Positions 26,080 to 35,517 of a stretch of 64,000 nucleotides of DNA are shown piece after piece. The stretch's first letter is position 1. The number at the start of each line of letters is the position of its first letter. The notes under the pieces are model-generated. The model searched no databases, was not told where the DNA came from, and saw nothing but the letters and a program-made list of their open reading frames with translations. The position numbers and the translations under genes were made by a program. The stretch is taken from positions 1 to 64,000 of the forward strand of contig CAZGHI010000001.1 in NCBI GenBank assembly GCA_964525565.1. Direction: 5' to 3'. Source of the DNA: OLB6 sp964525565. GTDB lineage: Bacteria > Bacteroidota > Ignavibacteria > Kapaibacteriales > Kapaibacteriaceae.

Positions 26080-26850
26080 GTGTTTGCTGTTTCCGTGCTC
26101 CCCCCATTAAAACGATTCCTGTTCCTTTTGCTAGCGACTGCGGTATCCATACAAGCGCAGAAGATTGGCTACGTGTCCACCGACGCCATTAAAAAACGGT
26201 ACGAACCCTACCTGATGGCCGAACAACGCCTGAACCAAATGGTTGAAGAGTGGCGCGCTGAAATAGACCAAATGCAAAAAGACATCGAAGGGATGGAACT
26301 TGAGATTAAGAAGAACCGACTGATCTGGAGCGACAGCGAACGAGAGCAGTTCCAAAAAGAATTGGAGCAGAAGCGTCGAAAACGTGAGGACTTTGCTAAA
26401 CAGGTATTCGAACCCGGAGGACGTTACGACAAAGAGGTTGAGTCCATGATGAAAGAAATCTGGGAGAAAGTGTACCTTGGCATTCAGCAAGCCGCTGCTG
26501 CAGAAGGGTATGATATCGTTTGGGACAAAAGCACCGATCCACTTGTTTACGTGAACCCTAAATTTGATCTGACTGTAAAGGTCATGAAAGTTCTTGGTAT
26601 CAGTGCCGATTCTCTCGAAAAGAAGCAACTTCAGGTTATTGATAGTGACCCACGTAATCAACAGGCCAGAGCTGTACGCTCACGGACATCACGAAGAAGA
26701 TCTACATCACGGTCTGCACCCGATGCTGCTGAGACTACGGAAAGTCCGGCAAAGCCGCTCGACGGGACACCGAATAATTTGCCCCCTATGGAGAAAGTAA
26801 ATTCCCCGCAACCGGATACTACTAAATCCTCGGAGGACATTCCACGATGA
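26080..26850 (+). CDS. OmpH/Skp-family periplasmic chaperone (second copy, extended tail)
   Basis: A GTG start at 26080 gives a signal peptide ending SIQAQ. The Skp fold follows: KIGYVSTDAIKKRYEPYLMA, a coiled coil with MEEWRAEID-like heptads, and YDIVWDKSTDPLVYVNPKFD. Unlike the first copy it has a 65-residue low-complexity tail rich in Arg/Ser and then Pro/Glu (RTSRRRSTSRS), which is probably disordered. The stop overlaps the lpxD start (ATGA), so the two are translated together. Two adjacent Skp copies with different tails suggest a division of labour. Confidence 0.88.
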   Translation: MFAVSVLPPLKRFLFLLLATAVSIQAQKIGYVSTDAIKKRYEPYLMAEQRLNQMVEEWRAEIDQMQKDIEGMELEIKKNRLIWSDSEREQFQKELEQKRRKREDFAKQVFEPGGRYDKEVESMMKEIWEKVYLGIQQAAAAEGYDIVWDKSTDPLVYVNPKFDLTVKVMKVLGISADSLEKKQLQVIDSDPRNQQARAVRSRTSRRRSTSRSAPDAAETTESPAKPLDGTPNNLPPMEKVNSPQPDTTKSSEDIPR

Positions 26851-27935
26851 ATGATGCCTCCTCGGTTTCGTTTTCATTACGGGAGTTGGCACAGTTTGTA
26901 GGGGGCACTCTTTTGGGCCAATCGGACAAACTGATCACGAGCATTAATCGCATTGATAGTGCGCGAGAAGGCGAGATAACTTTTTTAAGTAAATCTTCGT
27001 TTGCCAAATTCCTCCCCATTTCCAAGGCAAGCGTAGTGCTAGTCTCCAACGACCTTCGAGACGTTATCGCTGAACATGTCAGGAAGGTAGAATCGGGTGG
27101 TTCGCCCGCTCTGATTTTTGTACCTGATGCATATCGTGCTTTCGTGAAGGTGATGCAATGCTTCTTCCCTCCGCTTCGGATGACCCCCGGACTCCGTCAC
27201 CCTACGGCAGTGATTCATGAGGATGCGCATGTACACGAAACGGCATGCATCGGTCCAGGTTGTACCATCGACGCCGGGAGCGTTATTGGTGAGCGTGTAA
27301 TGCTTTATGCAAATGTGAGCCTGTACGAGAACGTTGTTGTCGGTGCAGATACTGTTGTACATGCAAATGCAGTGTTGGGCGCAGGTACAGTAGTAGGTAG
27401 GCATTGTATCGTTCACCCGGGTGCGGTTATCGGAGCAGATGGGTTTGGGTTCCTTGAGAATGCCGACGGTTCGTACGACAAGATTCCGCAGGTAGGCACT
27501 GTTCGTTTGGGCGACTACGTAGAAGTTGGAGCTAATTCAACGATAGATCGGGCTGCGGTGGGTGCCACAGTGATTGGTAATGGTGTAAAGCTGGACAACT
27601 TGGTTCATGTTGCTCATGGCGTTACCATCGGAGATAACACAGCCATTGCAGCACAGGCAGGTATATCGGGAAGCGCCACACTTGGAAAACGCAACAAGAT
27701 TGCCGGCCAGGTAGGTATCGTTGGGCACATTACTACAACCGATGATGTGATTGTAGAGGCACAATCGGGACTCTCGAAAAGTGTGAATACGCCCGGTGCA
27801 TATTTCGGATCACCTGCAAAGGATCATCGAGTAGCACTCCGACTGGAAGCCGCTATTCGGCAGTTGCCGGAACTTCTTCGTACGGTACGGGAGCTTGAAC
27901 AAGCCGTGTCTGAACTCCAGGAACGTGCAGAATGA
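26847..27935 (+). CDS. lpxD: UDP-3-O-(3-hydroxyacyl)glucosamine N-acyltransferase
   Basis: LpxD adds the second 3-hydroxyacyl chain, at N2, in lipid A synthesis. The 362 residues show the N-terminal uridine-binding domain (ITSINRIDSAREGEITFLS), then left-handed beta-helix hexapeptide repeats over about residues 110-310 (AVIGADGFGF and the catalytic-type VHVAHGVTIG), and a C-terminal helix. The start overlaps the previous stop by four bases and the stop overlaps lpxC-fabZ by four, showing a tight operon. Confidence 0.95.
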   Translation: MNDASSVSFSLRELAQFVGGTLLGQSDKLITSINRIDSAREGEITFLSKSSFAKFLPISKASVVLVSNDLRDVIAEHVRKVESGGSPALIFVPDAYRAFVKVMQCFFPPLRMTPGLRHPTAVIHEDAHVHETACIGPGCTIDAGSVIGERVMLYANVSLYENVVVGADTVVHANAVLGAGTVVGRHCIVHPGAVIGADGFGFLENADGSYDKIPQVGTVRLGDYVEVGANSTIDRAAVGATVIGNGVKLDNLVHVAHGVTIGDNTAIAAQAGISGSATLGKRNKIAGQVGIVGHITTTDDVIVEAQSGLSKSVNTPGAYFGSPAKDHRVALRLEAAIRQLPELLRTVRELEQAVSELQERAE

Positions 27936-29338
27936 GCTCAAAACAACGCACCATTGGCGGAGAAGCTACAATGTCCGGTGTTGGTCTCCACACCGGCAAC
28001 CTTTCTGTAATGACGATTAAGCCAGGCCCGGAAAACTCCGGATATGTGTTTGTACGAACCGATCTGCCGGGGTCACCAGAAGTACCTGCCCTTGTTGAGA
28101 ATGTTGTCAGCCTTGCACGCGGCACAACGATTGCCGTCGGTGATGCTACTGTTCATACTGTTGAGCATGTGTTAGCAGCTATGGTAGGGATGGGTGTTGA
28201 CAACTGTAGGATTGAGATCTCCAACAACGAACCACCCGTGGGCGACGGTTCATCGCTACCCTACGTTGAAATGATCCGTGCCACAGGTGTGGTTGAGCAG
28301 AAGGCACTCCGTAAAGAACTTGTTGTTAGTGATACAATCCGCTACGTTGACGAAGAGCGGGGAACTGAAATCGTTGCATTACCAAACACGGAATACCGTG
28401 TAACGGTTATGGTTGACTACAACAATCCGGCTCTGGGTAGCCAGCATACCGGATTGTTTAACCTTGAGAAAGAGTTTGAAACTGAGTTCGCTCCAGCACG
28501 AACCTTTTGCTTCTTACACGAAGTAGAAATGTTGTACGAGGCCGGGTTGATTCAAGGCGGCAACTTGGAAAACGCCATCGTAATCGTGGACGAAGGAATC
28601 ACAGAGACTGAGTTGCAGGCAACGCTCAGACGACTCAATATTGAAGGAAACGCAATACTTGGCTCTACAAATGTGTTGGGGTCGCAGAAACTGCGTTTTA
28701 AGAACGAGCCTGCACGCCATAAACTTTTAGATATGATTGGCGATCTCGCCTTAGTGGGCGCTCGCATACGAGGGCAACTACTTGCTGCACGGCCGGGGCA
28801 TGCCAGTAATATCGCATTCGCCCGTTTACTTCGGGAGGAGCTGAAAAAACAACAGGTAGGATCGTCGTACCGCATGCCTGATACCACGGTGGCAAAGTTG
28901 AATTGCCACGACATTCTTAGGATCATGCCTCATCGGTATCCTATGCTGTTAGTGGATAGGGTTGTTGAGTTCGACGAGGTAAACAAACGCATCATAGGCA
29001 TCAAGAACGTAACCTTTAACGAGCCGCAGTTTATGGGTCACTTCCCGGGACGACCGATATTCCCCGGCGTGTTAACTGCTGAAGCAATGGCTCAAACGGG
29101 ATGTATGCTGCTGCTTGCAACTGGACTCGACCCATCAACGAATCTGGTTGTGTTCACCAGCATGAACAATGTAAAGTTTCGTAAAGAGGTTACTCCCGGT
29201 GACCAACTGGTATTGGATGTACAACTTGTAAGGATGCGTTTGAATCTTGTTCAATTGCAGGCAAGAGCTTACGTTGCAGGCCAACTTGTAGCGGAAGCTG
29301 ATTTGTCGGCCGCCGTGGTTTCCAGGGAGGTTTCGTGA
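27932..29338 (+). CDS. lpxC-fabZ: Fused UDP-3-O-acyl-GlcNAc deacetylase / 3-hydroxyacyl-ACP dehydratase
   Basis: The first 310 residues are LpxC, the zinc deacetylase that makes the committed step of lipid A: GVGLHTG, the zinc motif HTVEHVLAA and the late HKLLDMIGDLALVG. The last 150 residues are FabZ, the hot-dog dehydratase of fatty acid synthesis, with PHRYPMLLVDRV and FPGRPIFPGVL. The fusion is typical of Bacteroidota and Chlorobiota and couples lipid A and fatty acid supply. Both active-site motifs look intact. It starts inside the lpxD stop and its stop overlaps lpxA. Confidence 0.96.
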   Translation: MSSKQRTIGGEATMSGVGLHTGNLSVMTIKPGPENSGYVFVRTDLPGSPEVPALVENVVSLARGTTIAVGDATVHTVEHVLAAMVGMGVDNCRIEISNNEPPVGDGSSLPYVEMIRATGVVEQKALRKELVVSDTIRYVDEERGTEIVALPNTEYRVTVMVDYNNPALGSQHTGLFNLEKEFETEFAPARTFCFLHEVEMLYEAGLIQGGNLENAIVIVDEGITETELQATLRRLNIEGNAILGSTNVLGSQKLRFKNEPARHKLLDMIGDLALVGARIRGQLLAARPGHASNIAFARLLREELKKQQVGSSYRMPDTTVAKLNCHDILRIMPHRYPMLLVDRVVEFDEVNKRIIGIKNVTFNEPQFMGHFPGRPIFPGVLTAEAMAQTGCMLLLATGLDPSTNLVVFTSMNNVKFRKEVTPGDQLVLDVQLVRMRLNLVQLQARAYVAGQLVAEADLSAAVVSREVS

Positions 29339-30123
29339 CCAGCCATATACACCCGACAGCCATTGTAGATCCGGCTGCAACCATCGGAGAAAACGTAAGT
29401 ATCGGGCCATTCTCTATCGTTGAAGGTGATGTTGTTATCGGTGACCATTGCGAGATTCGATCGCATGTAGTGCTTGCTAATGGTGCACGTCTAGGTTCGC
29501 ACGTTCGCGTGCACACAGGCGCTGTTATAGCAACCGAACCCCAAGATTTGAAGTTCGACGGATCTCCCTCGTTGGCAGTTGTTGGTAGTAGAACCGTTAT
29601 TCGTGAGTTCGTTACCATCAATCGCGGAACGTCAGCTTCCGGTAAAACCGTAGTCGGCGATGATGTTCTCCTGATGGCCTACGTGCACGTGGCGCATGAT
29701 TGCATTGTTGGTAACAGAGTGATTATTGCAAATGCAACGCAGCTTGGCGGCCACGTAGCCGTTGATGATTGGGCTATCATCGGTGGTGTAACGGCTGTTC
29801 ACCAGTTCTCGAAAATTGGTGCACACAGTATGATTGGCGGTGGATTCCGGGTTACGAAGGATGTTCCACCCTATACGCTTGCCAGCAGAGAACCGCTCTG
29901 CGCTGAAGGGTTAAATGTTGTGGGACTTCGGAGGCGCGGATTTTCCAATGCGGATATTGCTGCACTCGACGCCTTTTACCGACACCTCTATAGGGGGGGG
30001 CTTAACGTTACTGATGCGCTTTCGGCATATGAAAGCGCACATAGCACGATGCATCCCCTTGTACAAGGATGTATTGATTTCATACGATCATCAAAGCGGG
30101 GTATCGTCCGCTCAGCCGGGTAG
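29335..30123 (+). CDS. lpxA: Acyl-ACP--UDP-N-acetylglucosamine O-acyltransferase
   Basis: LpxA performs the first step of lipid A synthesis. The start is a GTG overlapping the preceding stop (GTGA). Hexapeptide beta-helix repeats cover residues 1-190 (IHPTAIVDPAATIGENVSIG), with the LpxA signatures TINRGT, AYVHVAHDC and GLNVVGLRRRGFS, and a C-terminal helical domain. Its 262 residues are normal. It closes the envelope operon; the next gene starts 20 bases later. Confidence 0.96.
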   Translation: MTSHIHPTAIVDPAATIGENVSIGPFSIVEGDVVIGDHCEIRSHVVLANGARLGSHVRVHTGAVIATEPQDLKFDGSPSLAVVGSRTVIREFVTINRGTSASGKTVVGDDVLLMAYVHVAHDCIVGNRVIIANATQLGGHVAVDDWAIIGGVTAVHQFSKIGAHSMIGGGFRVTKDVPPYTLASREPLCAEGLNVVGLRRRGFSNADIAALDAFYRHLYRGGLNVTDALSAYESAHSTMHPLVQGCIDFIRSSKRGIVRSAG

Positions 30124-30143
30124 TTGGAACGCATTGATCAACT

Positions 30144-30959
30144 ATGGTATCCTCACGCGTCCGATTACATTTTGTAGTTGTTCTCGTTCTTGCAGCGCAG
30201 ACAACGACAACTTCTGCCGAAACCCGTCGCCCCTTTCCGTCACCAATCGCAAATCCCTTCGAAACCCGAAACGGGTTCATCTGGCAAGCCACTGATGAGC
30301 GACTCCGGCTGGATATCGGAGCAAATGTTGACCTTTGGAGAGAGAAATGCCCTGACAGTGTGACGGCGTGGACGATTGGAGCTGATGTACAAACCTGGAC
30401 TAGGCTCCGTTCGGAAAGCAACTTCAAGTTTCCCGTAGAAACTGTTGACTACTGGTTTGGAGTACACGGAACTTACGGATCAGAATCATCTGTACATGCC
30501 CGTCTTCGACTGGCACATATCTCGTCGCACCTGGTTGATGGCATGGCGGATAGCGCGGGATTACTAACGCCTCCGCCGTTTGTGTACAGCCGCGAATTTG
30601 CCGACGTCTTTGTTGGATACACTGCAGGCTTCTTCCGTCCATACATGGGTCTGACTATAGTTTGGTCAACACAGCCTCGCGACGCAAACCGAATTATTCC
30701 GCAGACAGGCTGCGACATTCGGATACCGATTGCAATGAACAACACTGTAGCGCTGCATGCTGGTTATCATCTTAGCCTGATCGGCATTAATGGTGTGTAT
30801 GCGGCATCCCATGCATTTCAGGCGGGTATAGTAGCTAATACGGCCAATGGTGTGGGAGTAATGGTTGGCATGTACGGTTTTAACGGTCGTAGCATGCATG
30901 GAATGTATTTCCGGGAGAAGGACGATTACGTTGGCTTGGGGCTGCAGCTACTCTTTTAA
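30144..30959 (+). CDS. DUF1207-like outer membrane protein
   Basis: The 271-residue protein has a signal peptide (RLHFVVVLVLAAQTTTTSAE) and then alternating strands typical of a small beta-barrel. The segment LRLAHISSHLVDG followed by YSREFADVFVGY and FRPYMGLTIVW is the pattern I associate with DUF1207 proteins; their function is unknown. The last residues (VGLGLQLLF) end in the aromatic expected for a barrel inserted by BamA. Placed 20 bases after lpxA, it may be co-transcribed with the envelope operon. Confidence 0.65.
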   Translation: MVSSRVRLHFVVVLVLAAQTTTTSAETRRPFPSPIANPFETRNGFIWQATDERLRLDIGANVDLWREKCPDSVTAWTIGADVQTWTRLRSESNFKFPVETVDYWFGVHGTYGSESSVHARLRLAHISSHLVDGMADSAGLLTPPPFVYSREFADVFVGYTAGFFRPYMGLTIVWSTQPRDANRIIPQTGCDIRIPIAMNNTVALHAGYHLSLIGINGVYAASHAFQAGIVANTANGVGVMVGMYGFNGRSMHGMYFREKDDYVGLGLQLLF

Positions 30960-30985
30960 AACCCGGTCACAGAGACCTCTACCCC

Positions 30986-30993
30986 TATCTTTG
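30986..30993 (+). promoter_or_regulatory. TAnnTTTG-type -7 element directly before ychF
   Basis: TATCTTTG matches the Bacteroidota -7 consensus. It ends only seven bases before the ychF ATG, and there is no ribosome site between, so transcription would begin at or next to the start codon (leaderless mRNA). Confidence 0.45.
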
Positions 30994-31000
30994 CGGCCCT

Positions 31001-32095
31001 ATGGGAATTGCATGTGGAATCGTCGGGCTGCCGAATGTTGGCAAGTCAACACTATTTAATGCTCTTACTGCGAATGAAGCAGAAGCAGCGAACTATCCTT
31101 TTTGTACGATTGACCCCAATATTGGAATCGTAAACATTCCTGATCCAAGACTCCGCAAGCTGGCAGAAGCGTATAACACGGATCGAGAGGTTCCAACAAC
31201 AGTTGAATTCGTGGACATCGCGGGCTTAGTTCGTGGTGCTTCGAAGGGCGAAGGGCTTGGAAATCAGTTTCTGGGGAACATCCGGGCCTGCGATGCCGTC
31301 GCTCACGTTGTTCGATGTTTTGAAGAAGAAAACATCGTTCATGTGCACGGCAACGTTAATCCCCTGCATGATATTGACATTATCGAAACGGAACTGATCC
31401 TGAAAGACGTAGAAAGTGTGGCAAAACGCATAGATTCTGTGCAGAAAAGAGTTCGGGCCAACGACAGAGATGCCAAGGACGAAGTCGGCATTCTTGAAGC
31501 ATTACTGTCACACCTAAATCAGGGATCACCAGCACGTTTGTTTGCGCGTGACGACAAGGCGACAGGAGTGATCCGTTCGCTGCAGCTCCTTACCGACAAG
31601 CCTGTTATGTACATAGCGAACACGGACGAAAACGGAATGAAACATGGAAGCCCAATGGTGCACGTCGTGCAGGAAAGGGCTTCTCGGGAAGGGGCTGTAG
31701 TTGTTCCGATCTGCGCTAAGATCGAAGCAGAAATTGCTTTGCTTGAAGAGTCGGACCGAGGAGACTTTCTAGCGGATTTAGGGATGTCTGAACCCGGGTT
31801 AGATAGGGTTATCCGCGAGGCATACCGATTACTGGGACTGATCACGTATTTTACCGCTGGAAAGAAGGAGACCAGGGCCTGGACAGTACGAAAGGGGAGT
31901 ACAGCGCCACAGGCCGCAGGTGTGATCCACACAGACTTTGAGAAGGGCTTCATAAGAGCAGAAGTGATGAGTTATGCTGACTGGGAGAGGATGGGTAGTG
32001 AGCAAGCGGTGAAAGATGCCGGCATGTATCGTATCGAGGGCAAAGACTATATTGTTCAGGATGGCGACATCATGTATTTCCGATTTAATGTTTAG
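31001..32095 (+). CDS. ychF: Redox-regulated ATPase YchF
   Basis: YchF is a universally conserved Obg-family P-loop ATPase that binds ribosomes and responds to oxidative stress. The motifs are GLPNVGKSTLFNAL, the switch region TTVEFVDIAGLVRGASKGEGLGN (shown in part), the nucleotide-specificity-region sequence YIANTDEN and a C-terminal TGS domain (FFTAGKKE-like ITYFTAGKKETRAW, then HTDFEKGFIRAEV). The 364 residues fit. It appears to have its own promoter very close to the ATG and probably lacks a leader. Confidence 0.96.
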   Translation: MGIACGIVGLPNVGKSTLFNALTANEAEAANYPFCTIDPNIGIVNIPDPRLRKLAEAYNTDREVPTTVEFVDIAGLVRGASKGEGLGNQFLGNIRACDAVAHVVRCFEEENIVHVHGNVNPLHDIDIIETELILKDVESVAKRIDSVQKRVRANDRDAKDEVGILEALLSHLNQGSPARLFARDDKATGVIRSLQLLTDKPVMYIANTDENGMKHGSPMVHVVQERASREGAVVVPICAKIEAEIALLEESDRGDFLADLGMSEPGLDRVIREAYRLLGLITYFTAGKKETRAWTVRKGSTAPQAAGVIHTDFEKGFIRAEVMSYADWERMGSEQAVKDAGMYRIEGKDYIVQDGDIMYFRFNV

Positions 32096-32178
32096 TTCAT
32101 TGAGACAAAAGTGAATACATGGGTTCAGAAGGGGACAAGAGGGATAGTTTTGTTCACCACTACTATACGAGGGACTGC

Positions 32179-34116
32179 ATGAGATTGGTTGGATACGCGC
32201 TTTCGGCTGTTATCGTTTTGTTTACGAGCATGCAGCTAACGGCACAGGACCGGCCAGACGTACCTCTTCGTTACGGGGCACACTTAGGCCTGAATTATAA
32301 CATGGCAGGTGTTGGATATAGCGACTGGCTGCAACTGCCTGAACGTCCCGGAGGGTCGTTCATCCCCTTTGTACTGAACGACGGAAATGGGCTTGGCCTT
32401 TATGGCGGATTGAATGCACAGTGGATGTTGATGGACATCCTCGGGCTTCAAACACGCCTGTCGTACGACAATAGGAGTCTTGTGGCAAAGGATGATCAGA
32501 CACACACCAATTCTGATGGCTCTGCTATTTCCGATGAGTTTACCTTCCGAACATCGGCCGTCAATCTCGAAGTCCTGGCCAAGTTATACCTTGGTGACAA
32601 CTTTCATTTTACCGGTGGTGGTGGAATTGGGATCAAACTACAATCGGTTTATGACTACCGACTAGACTCAAAGGACCCAGTCTTCACAGACAACGAGGTA
32701 CCGGGCGCTGCAATTACTGGCTCGGCTGTTTTTGGGTTGGGCTACGACATCCCGCTCTCGGACCCTGCCGAAAAAACCCAACTATTCCTTACCCCATTCT
32801 TGGAGCTTTCTTACATGATGGGTATGAGAAGAGTTGACTTTGAATTGCAGAGCAGTTTGGCCGATGGGCTTTCGGTGGTTACAATTCGTGGTGGTGTTGC
32901 ATTTACCTTGGGTGATGCAGATCCCAACAGTCAACTGCAAACGTCTCAGATGGGCAAGTTTTTCATGTTTTCGCCACCGGAAGATGGTATCTACGCAAGT
33001 CGGGTTGTTGAGGAGTATTTTCCAATCCGACCATTTGTGTTCTTTGACTACAACAGCACAGCAATACCACAGCGGTATAACAATATCACAGCAGCAGACA
33101 CTGCCGATCTGATTAAACATGCACAAAGTGAGTTCAGCGCCGATGACATTACCAATGTTCAGCAGCGCAAGTACTTACAGGGTGAGATTTATTACAACAT
33201 TTTAAATCTCGTGGGTTACCGAATGAACCATACGCCAAGTGCAACCCTTACTTTAATTGGTAGCGATCCCAAGGAACAAAACGGTGATGAATTAGCAGCG
33301 TCCGTGAAAAATTACCTTGTTAATACGTGGGGAATCGCAGAGTCCAGAATCTCTACCAAAGGCCAGATACAACCAAACAAGCCTTCAGGAACAGCTCGAA
33401 CTCCTGCTGAAGACCTGCCACTTGCAGATGAAGAGAACCGTCGTGTTGAGATAACGTCGAACAACAAGGATCTCATGCGCAGAGCACTTCTTCGAGCAGA
33501 ACGACCTGCACGCGAAGAGAACGAGATCTATGTAAAGATTACTACAAATGAAAAGATCGACTCCTGGCAAGTAACGATTTCAGGAAATGGACAACGTAAA
33601 AGCTACGGTCCGTTCACAGACGACGAAGCCTATCTCGACCCAACGGGACTCTTGAGCTCAGCCGTTCCCCAAGCTACGTTTACTGCTGAAGTTATTGCCA
33701 AGACGAGCGATGGCAGAACACTAAGCGAAAGTGAGCAGTTTGCACTCAAGTTGAACAACAGTAGTGCTCGCGCTATTCGGCATAACCTGATATTTGAGTA
33801 TAACGACGATGATCCTGTAGGGCGGTCACGCGACTTTATCAATGCCATCGTTCCTCAAATTCCGGATGGCTCGTATGTAATTATCAGCGGGCATACGGAT
33901 AATCTTGGTACAGACAAGGTGAATAAAAAGCTTTCACAAGACCGAGCAAACGAGGTGAAGCGTCTTCTCGATCAGGCTCTTCGTAGCGCTGGAAAGAGAA
34001 ACGTGCGTCTCCGTGCAACCGGATATGGTGAAGATCCAACCTACGCTCCGTTCACGAACGATCGTCCAGAGGGTCGGATGTATAACCGCACGGTTATCGT
34101 TGACGTGATCCCGTAA
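32179..34116 (+). CDS. OmpA-family outer membrane protein
   Basis: The ATG at 32179 has GAGGG six bases upstream and begins a signal peptide (MRLVGYALSAVIVLFTSMQLTA). The first 240 residues look like an outer-membrane beta-barrel (VPLRYGAHLGLNYNMAGVGY). A middle region has an OmpA-like partial repeat (LTLIGSDPKEQNGDELAAS), and residues about 535-640 form the peptidoglycan-binding OmpA domain with YVIISGHTDNLGTDKVNKKL and the conserved Arg of MYNRTV. It should tether the outer membrane to the cell wall. Codons upstream to 32119 are open but have no signal-peptide logic. Confidence 0.88.
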   Translation: MRLVGYALSAVIVLFTSMQLTAQDRPDVPLRYGAHLGLNYNMAGVGYSDWLQLPERPGGSFIPFVLNDGNGLGLYGGLNAQWMLMDILGLQTRLSYDNRSLVAKDDQTHTNSDGSAISDEFTFRTSAVNLEVLAKLYLGDNFHFTGGGGIGIKLQSVYDYRLDSKDPVFTDNEVPGAAITGSAVFGLGYDIPLSDPAEKTQLFLTPFLELSYMMGMRRVDFELQSSLADGLSVVTIRGGVAFTLGDADPNSQLQTSQMGKFFMFSPPEDGIYASRVVEEYFPIRPFVFFDYNSTAIPQRYNNITAADTADLIKHAQSEFSADDITNVQQRKYLQGEIYYNILNLVGYRMNHTPSATLTLIGSDPKEQNGDELAASVKNYLVNTWGIAESRISTKGQIQPNKPSGTARTPAEDLPLADEENRRVEITSNNKDLMRRALLRAERPAREENEIYVKITTNEKIDSWQVTISGNGQRKSYGPFTDDEAYLDPTGLLSSAVPQATFTAEVIAKTSDGRTLSESEQFALKLNNSSARAIRHNLIFEYNDDDPVGRSRDFINAIVPQIPDGSYVIISGHTDNLGTDKVNKKLSQDRANEVKRLLDQALRSAGKRNVRLRATGYGEDPTYAPFTNDRPEGRMYNRTVIVDVIP

Positions 34117-34127
34117 TTCAGCATCAC

Positions 34128-34807
34128 ATGTCTGTACTTGGTCATACAGCCAGACTACTCATTTCAACCGCAGATCTACGCGCCTCGGCGCTGGCATGGG
34201 AGGCCGTTGGATTTCAGGTGCAGAGTAACAGTGAAACCTCGATACAATTAACAGATGGACAACTCCTGCTCACACTACGTGAGCAGGAGTTTTTCTCTCC
34301 TGCATTGGCATATGGTACATCGGACATCGCTGCTGCAAGTACTGCAACGATACCTGGGCCGGACGGGAAGACGTTGATGTATCTTCATGCCTTGCCGGTA
34401 ACCATGGCACAGGTTGCGAGCGGAGAACAAAATCGTTTTTTGGGCTACTTCGATGCCCTTGTTGTTCAGGTTGGTGATGTGCTGAACGCAAGACGCTGGG
34501 CTGAAGAGCTTGGCTTCTTTGTTCTTGAGGAATTCGGTGGAATGTATCCGCAGAGCGATGTCACCGACGGACTGAGCACATTATCGTTTCGGAAGAATGA
34601 AATGGTTGGACGTTCGTTGGTGTATGTTACTGACATTGACGAAGACCTCGCAGACGACATTACAACGTCGCTTCAGGAAAAACTTGGCGATGAGGTAGCC
34701 GATAGTGTNNNNNNNNNNCCGTATTCAGAGACGCGAACAACAACGTTGCGATGATACGATTACTCTTACCCGAAGGAACACGTATCACAATTGTGCAAGA
34801 TGTTTAA
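34128..34807 (+). CDS. Glyoxalase/VOC-family protein (interrupted by assembly gap)
   Basis: Two VOC-type modules are visible: LLISTADLRASALAWEAVGF with QLLLTLREQEF, and a second from FDALVVQVGDVLNARRWAEE. The family includes glyoxalases, dioxygenases and resistance proteins; the substrate is unknown. After the ten N at 34709-34718 the coding frame changes, reading VFRDANNNVAMIRLLLPEG and stopping at 34805-34807, so the real gap length differs from ten modulo three. Metal ligands cannot be judged with certainty. It starts 11 bases after the OmpA gene. Confidence 0.65.
34709..34718. other. Assembly gap (10 N) inside VOC gene
   Basis: The frame before and after differs, so the gap size is a placeholder. 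Confidence 0.95.
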
Positions 34808-34843
34808 TGATTCAGAGTAGAAACGTTCGGAAAGCTTTACACC

Positions 34844-35506
34844 ATGAACCCTAAACTTGTGCTTTTCGATCTTGATGGAACGCTCATTGATTCTCGACAC
34901 GGCATTGAGCATTCGCTGCGTCTTACACTGTCGGCGTTTGATGTTACCCTTGACAGTCGCGAGGATCTCCGCTGGTGCATCGGAGCACCTTTGTATAGCA
35001 TCTTCGGTCATTTCCTGCAAACCAGTAATCGGTCGCGTATAGATGGGGCAGTATCGTTGTACCGGCATATCTACCGCGATGGACCAATGTTTGAGTTTAC
35101 CGTGTACGATGGGGTGATGCAATCGTTAACCTATTTGCATCATCAGGGGGTTCGTTTGGCTGTAGCGACGGCAAAAGTTCACGAATACGCTCGTGAGGTT
35201 ATTAACACTGCGCCTTTTGCTGGCTTGATGAGTCATGTTTACGGGTCTGAACTTGACGGTACAAACGTTGAAAAGCGCGATTTGATCAGACACATTCTGC
35301 ACACCGAAGCAGTTGCGCCAGACGAGGTCCTTATGGTTGGAGACAGGCATCACGACATTGACGGGGCATGTGCCAATGGTGTTGCAGCGATCGCTGCAGC
35401 ATACGGCTATGGTGATGCTCATGAGTTTACTCGCGCCTCAGCCATCATTGACCATGCCGGTGCCTTGGTTCATGCCATCGGCAATTTGCAGCCACTCTCA
35501 CGTTAG
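34844..35506 (+). CDS. HAD-superfamily phosphatase, phosphoglycolate-phosphatase-like
   Basis: The 220-residue protein has the HAD motifs FDLDGTLIDS (nucleophile Asp), a helical cap, AVATAK (motif II Thr), a motif III lysine region (EKRDLIRHIL) and VLMVGDRHHDIDGA (metal-binding acids). The arrangement is that of Gph/PpaX-type phosphatases acting on small phosphomonoesters. No substrate can be fixed from sequence. It is followed after 11 bases by an alpha/beta hydrolase and then queG, in one direction. Confidence 0.88.
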   Translation: MNPKLVLFDLDGTLIDSRHGIEHSLRLTLSAFDVTLDSREDLRWCIGAPLYSIFGHFLQTSNRSRIDGAVSLYRHIYRDGPMFEFTVYDGVMQSLTYLHHQGVRLAVATAKVHEYAREVINTAPFAGLMSHVYGSELDGTNVEKRDLIRHILHTEAVAPDEVLMVGDRHHDIDGACANGVAAIAAAYGYGDAHEFTRASAIIDHAGALVHAIGNLQPLSR

Positions 35507-35517
35507 CGTATAGTAAA

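Noticed and set aside
31519..31953. Long antisense frame inside ychF, and similar ones inside rny (19057-19957), clpB and cbs
   Set aside because: They are mirror frames of strongly coding genes with serine- or leucine-rich nonsense composition and no start signals.
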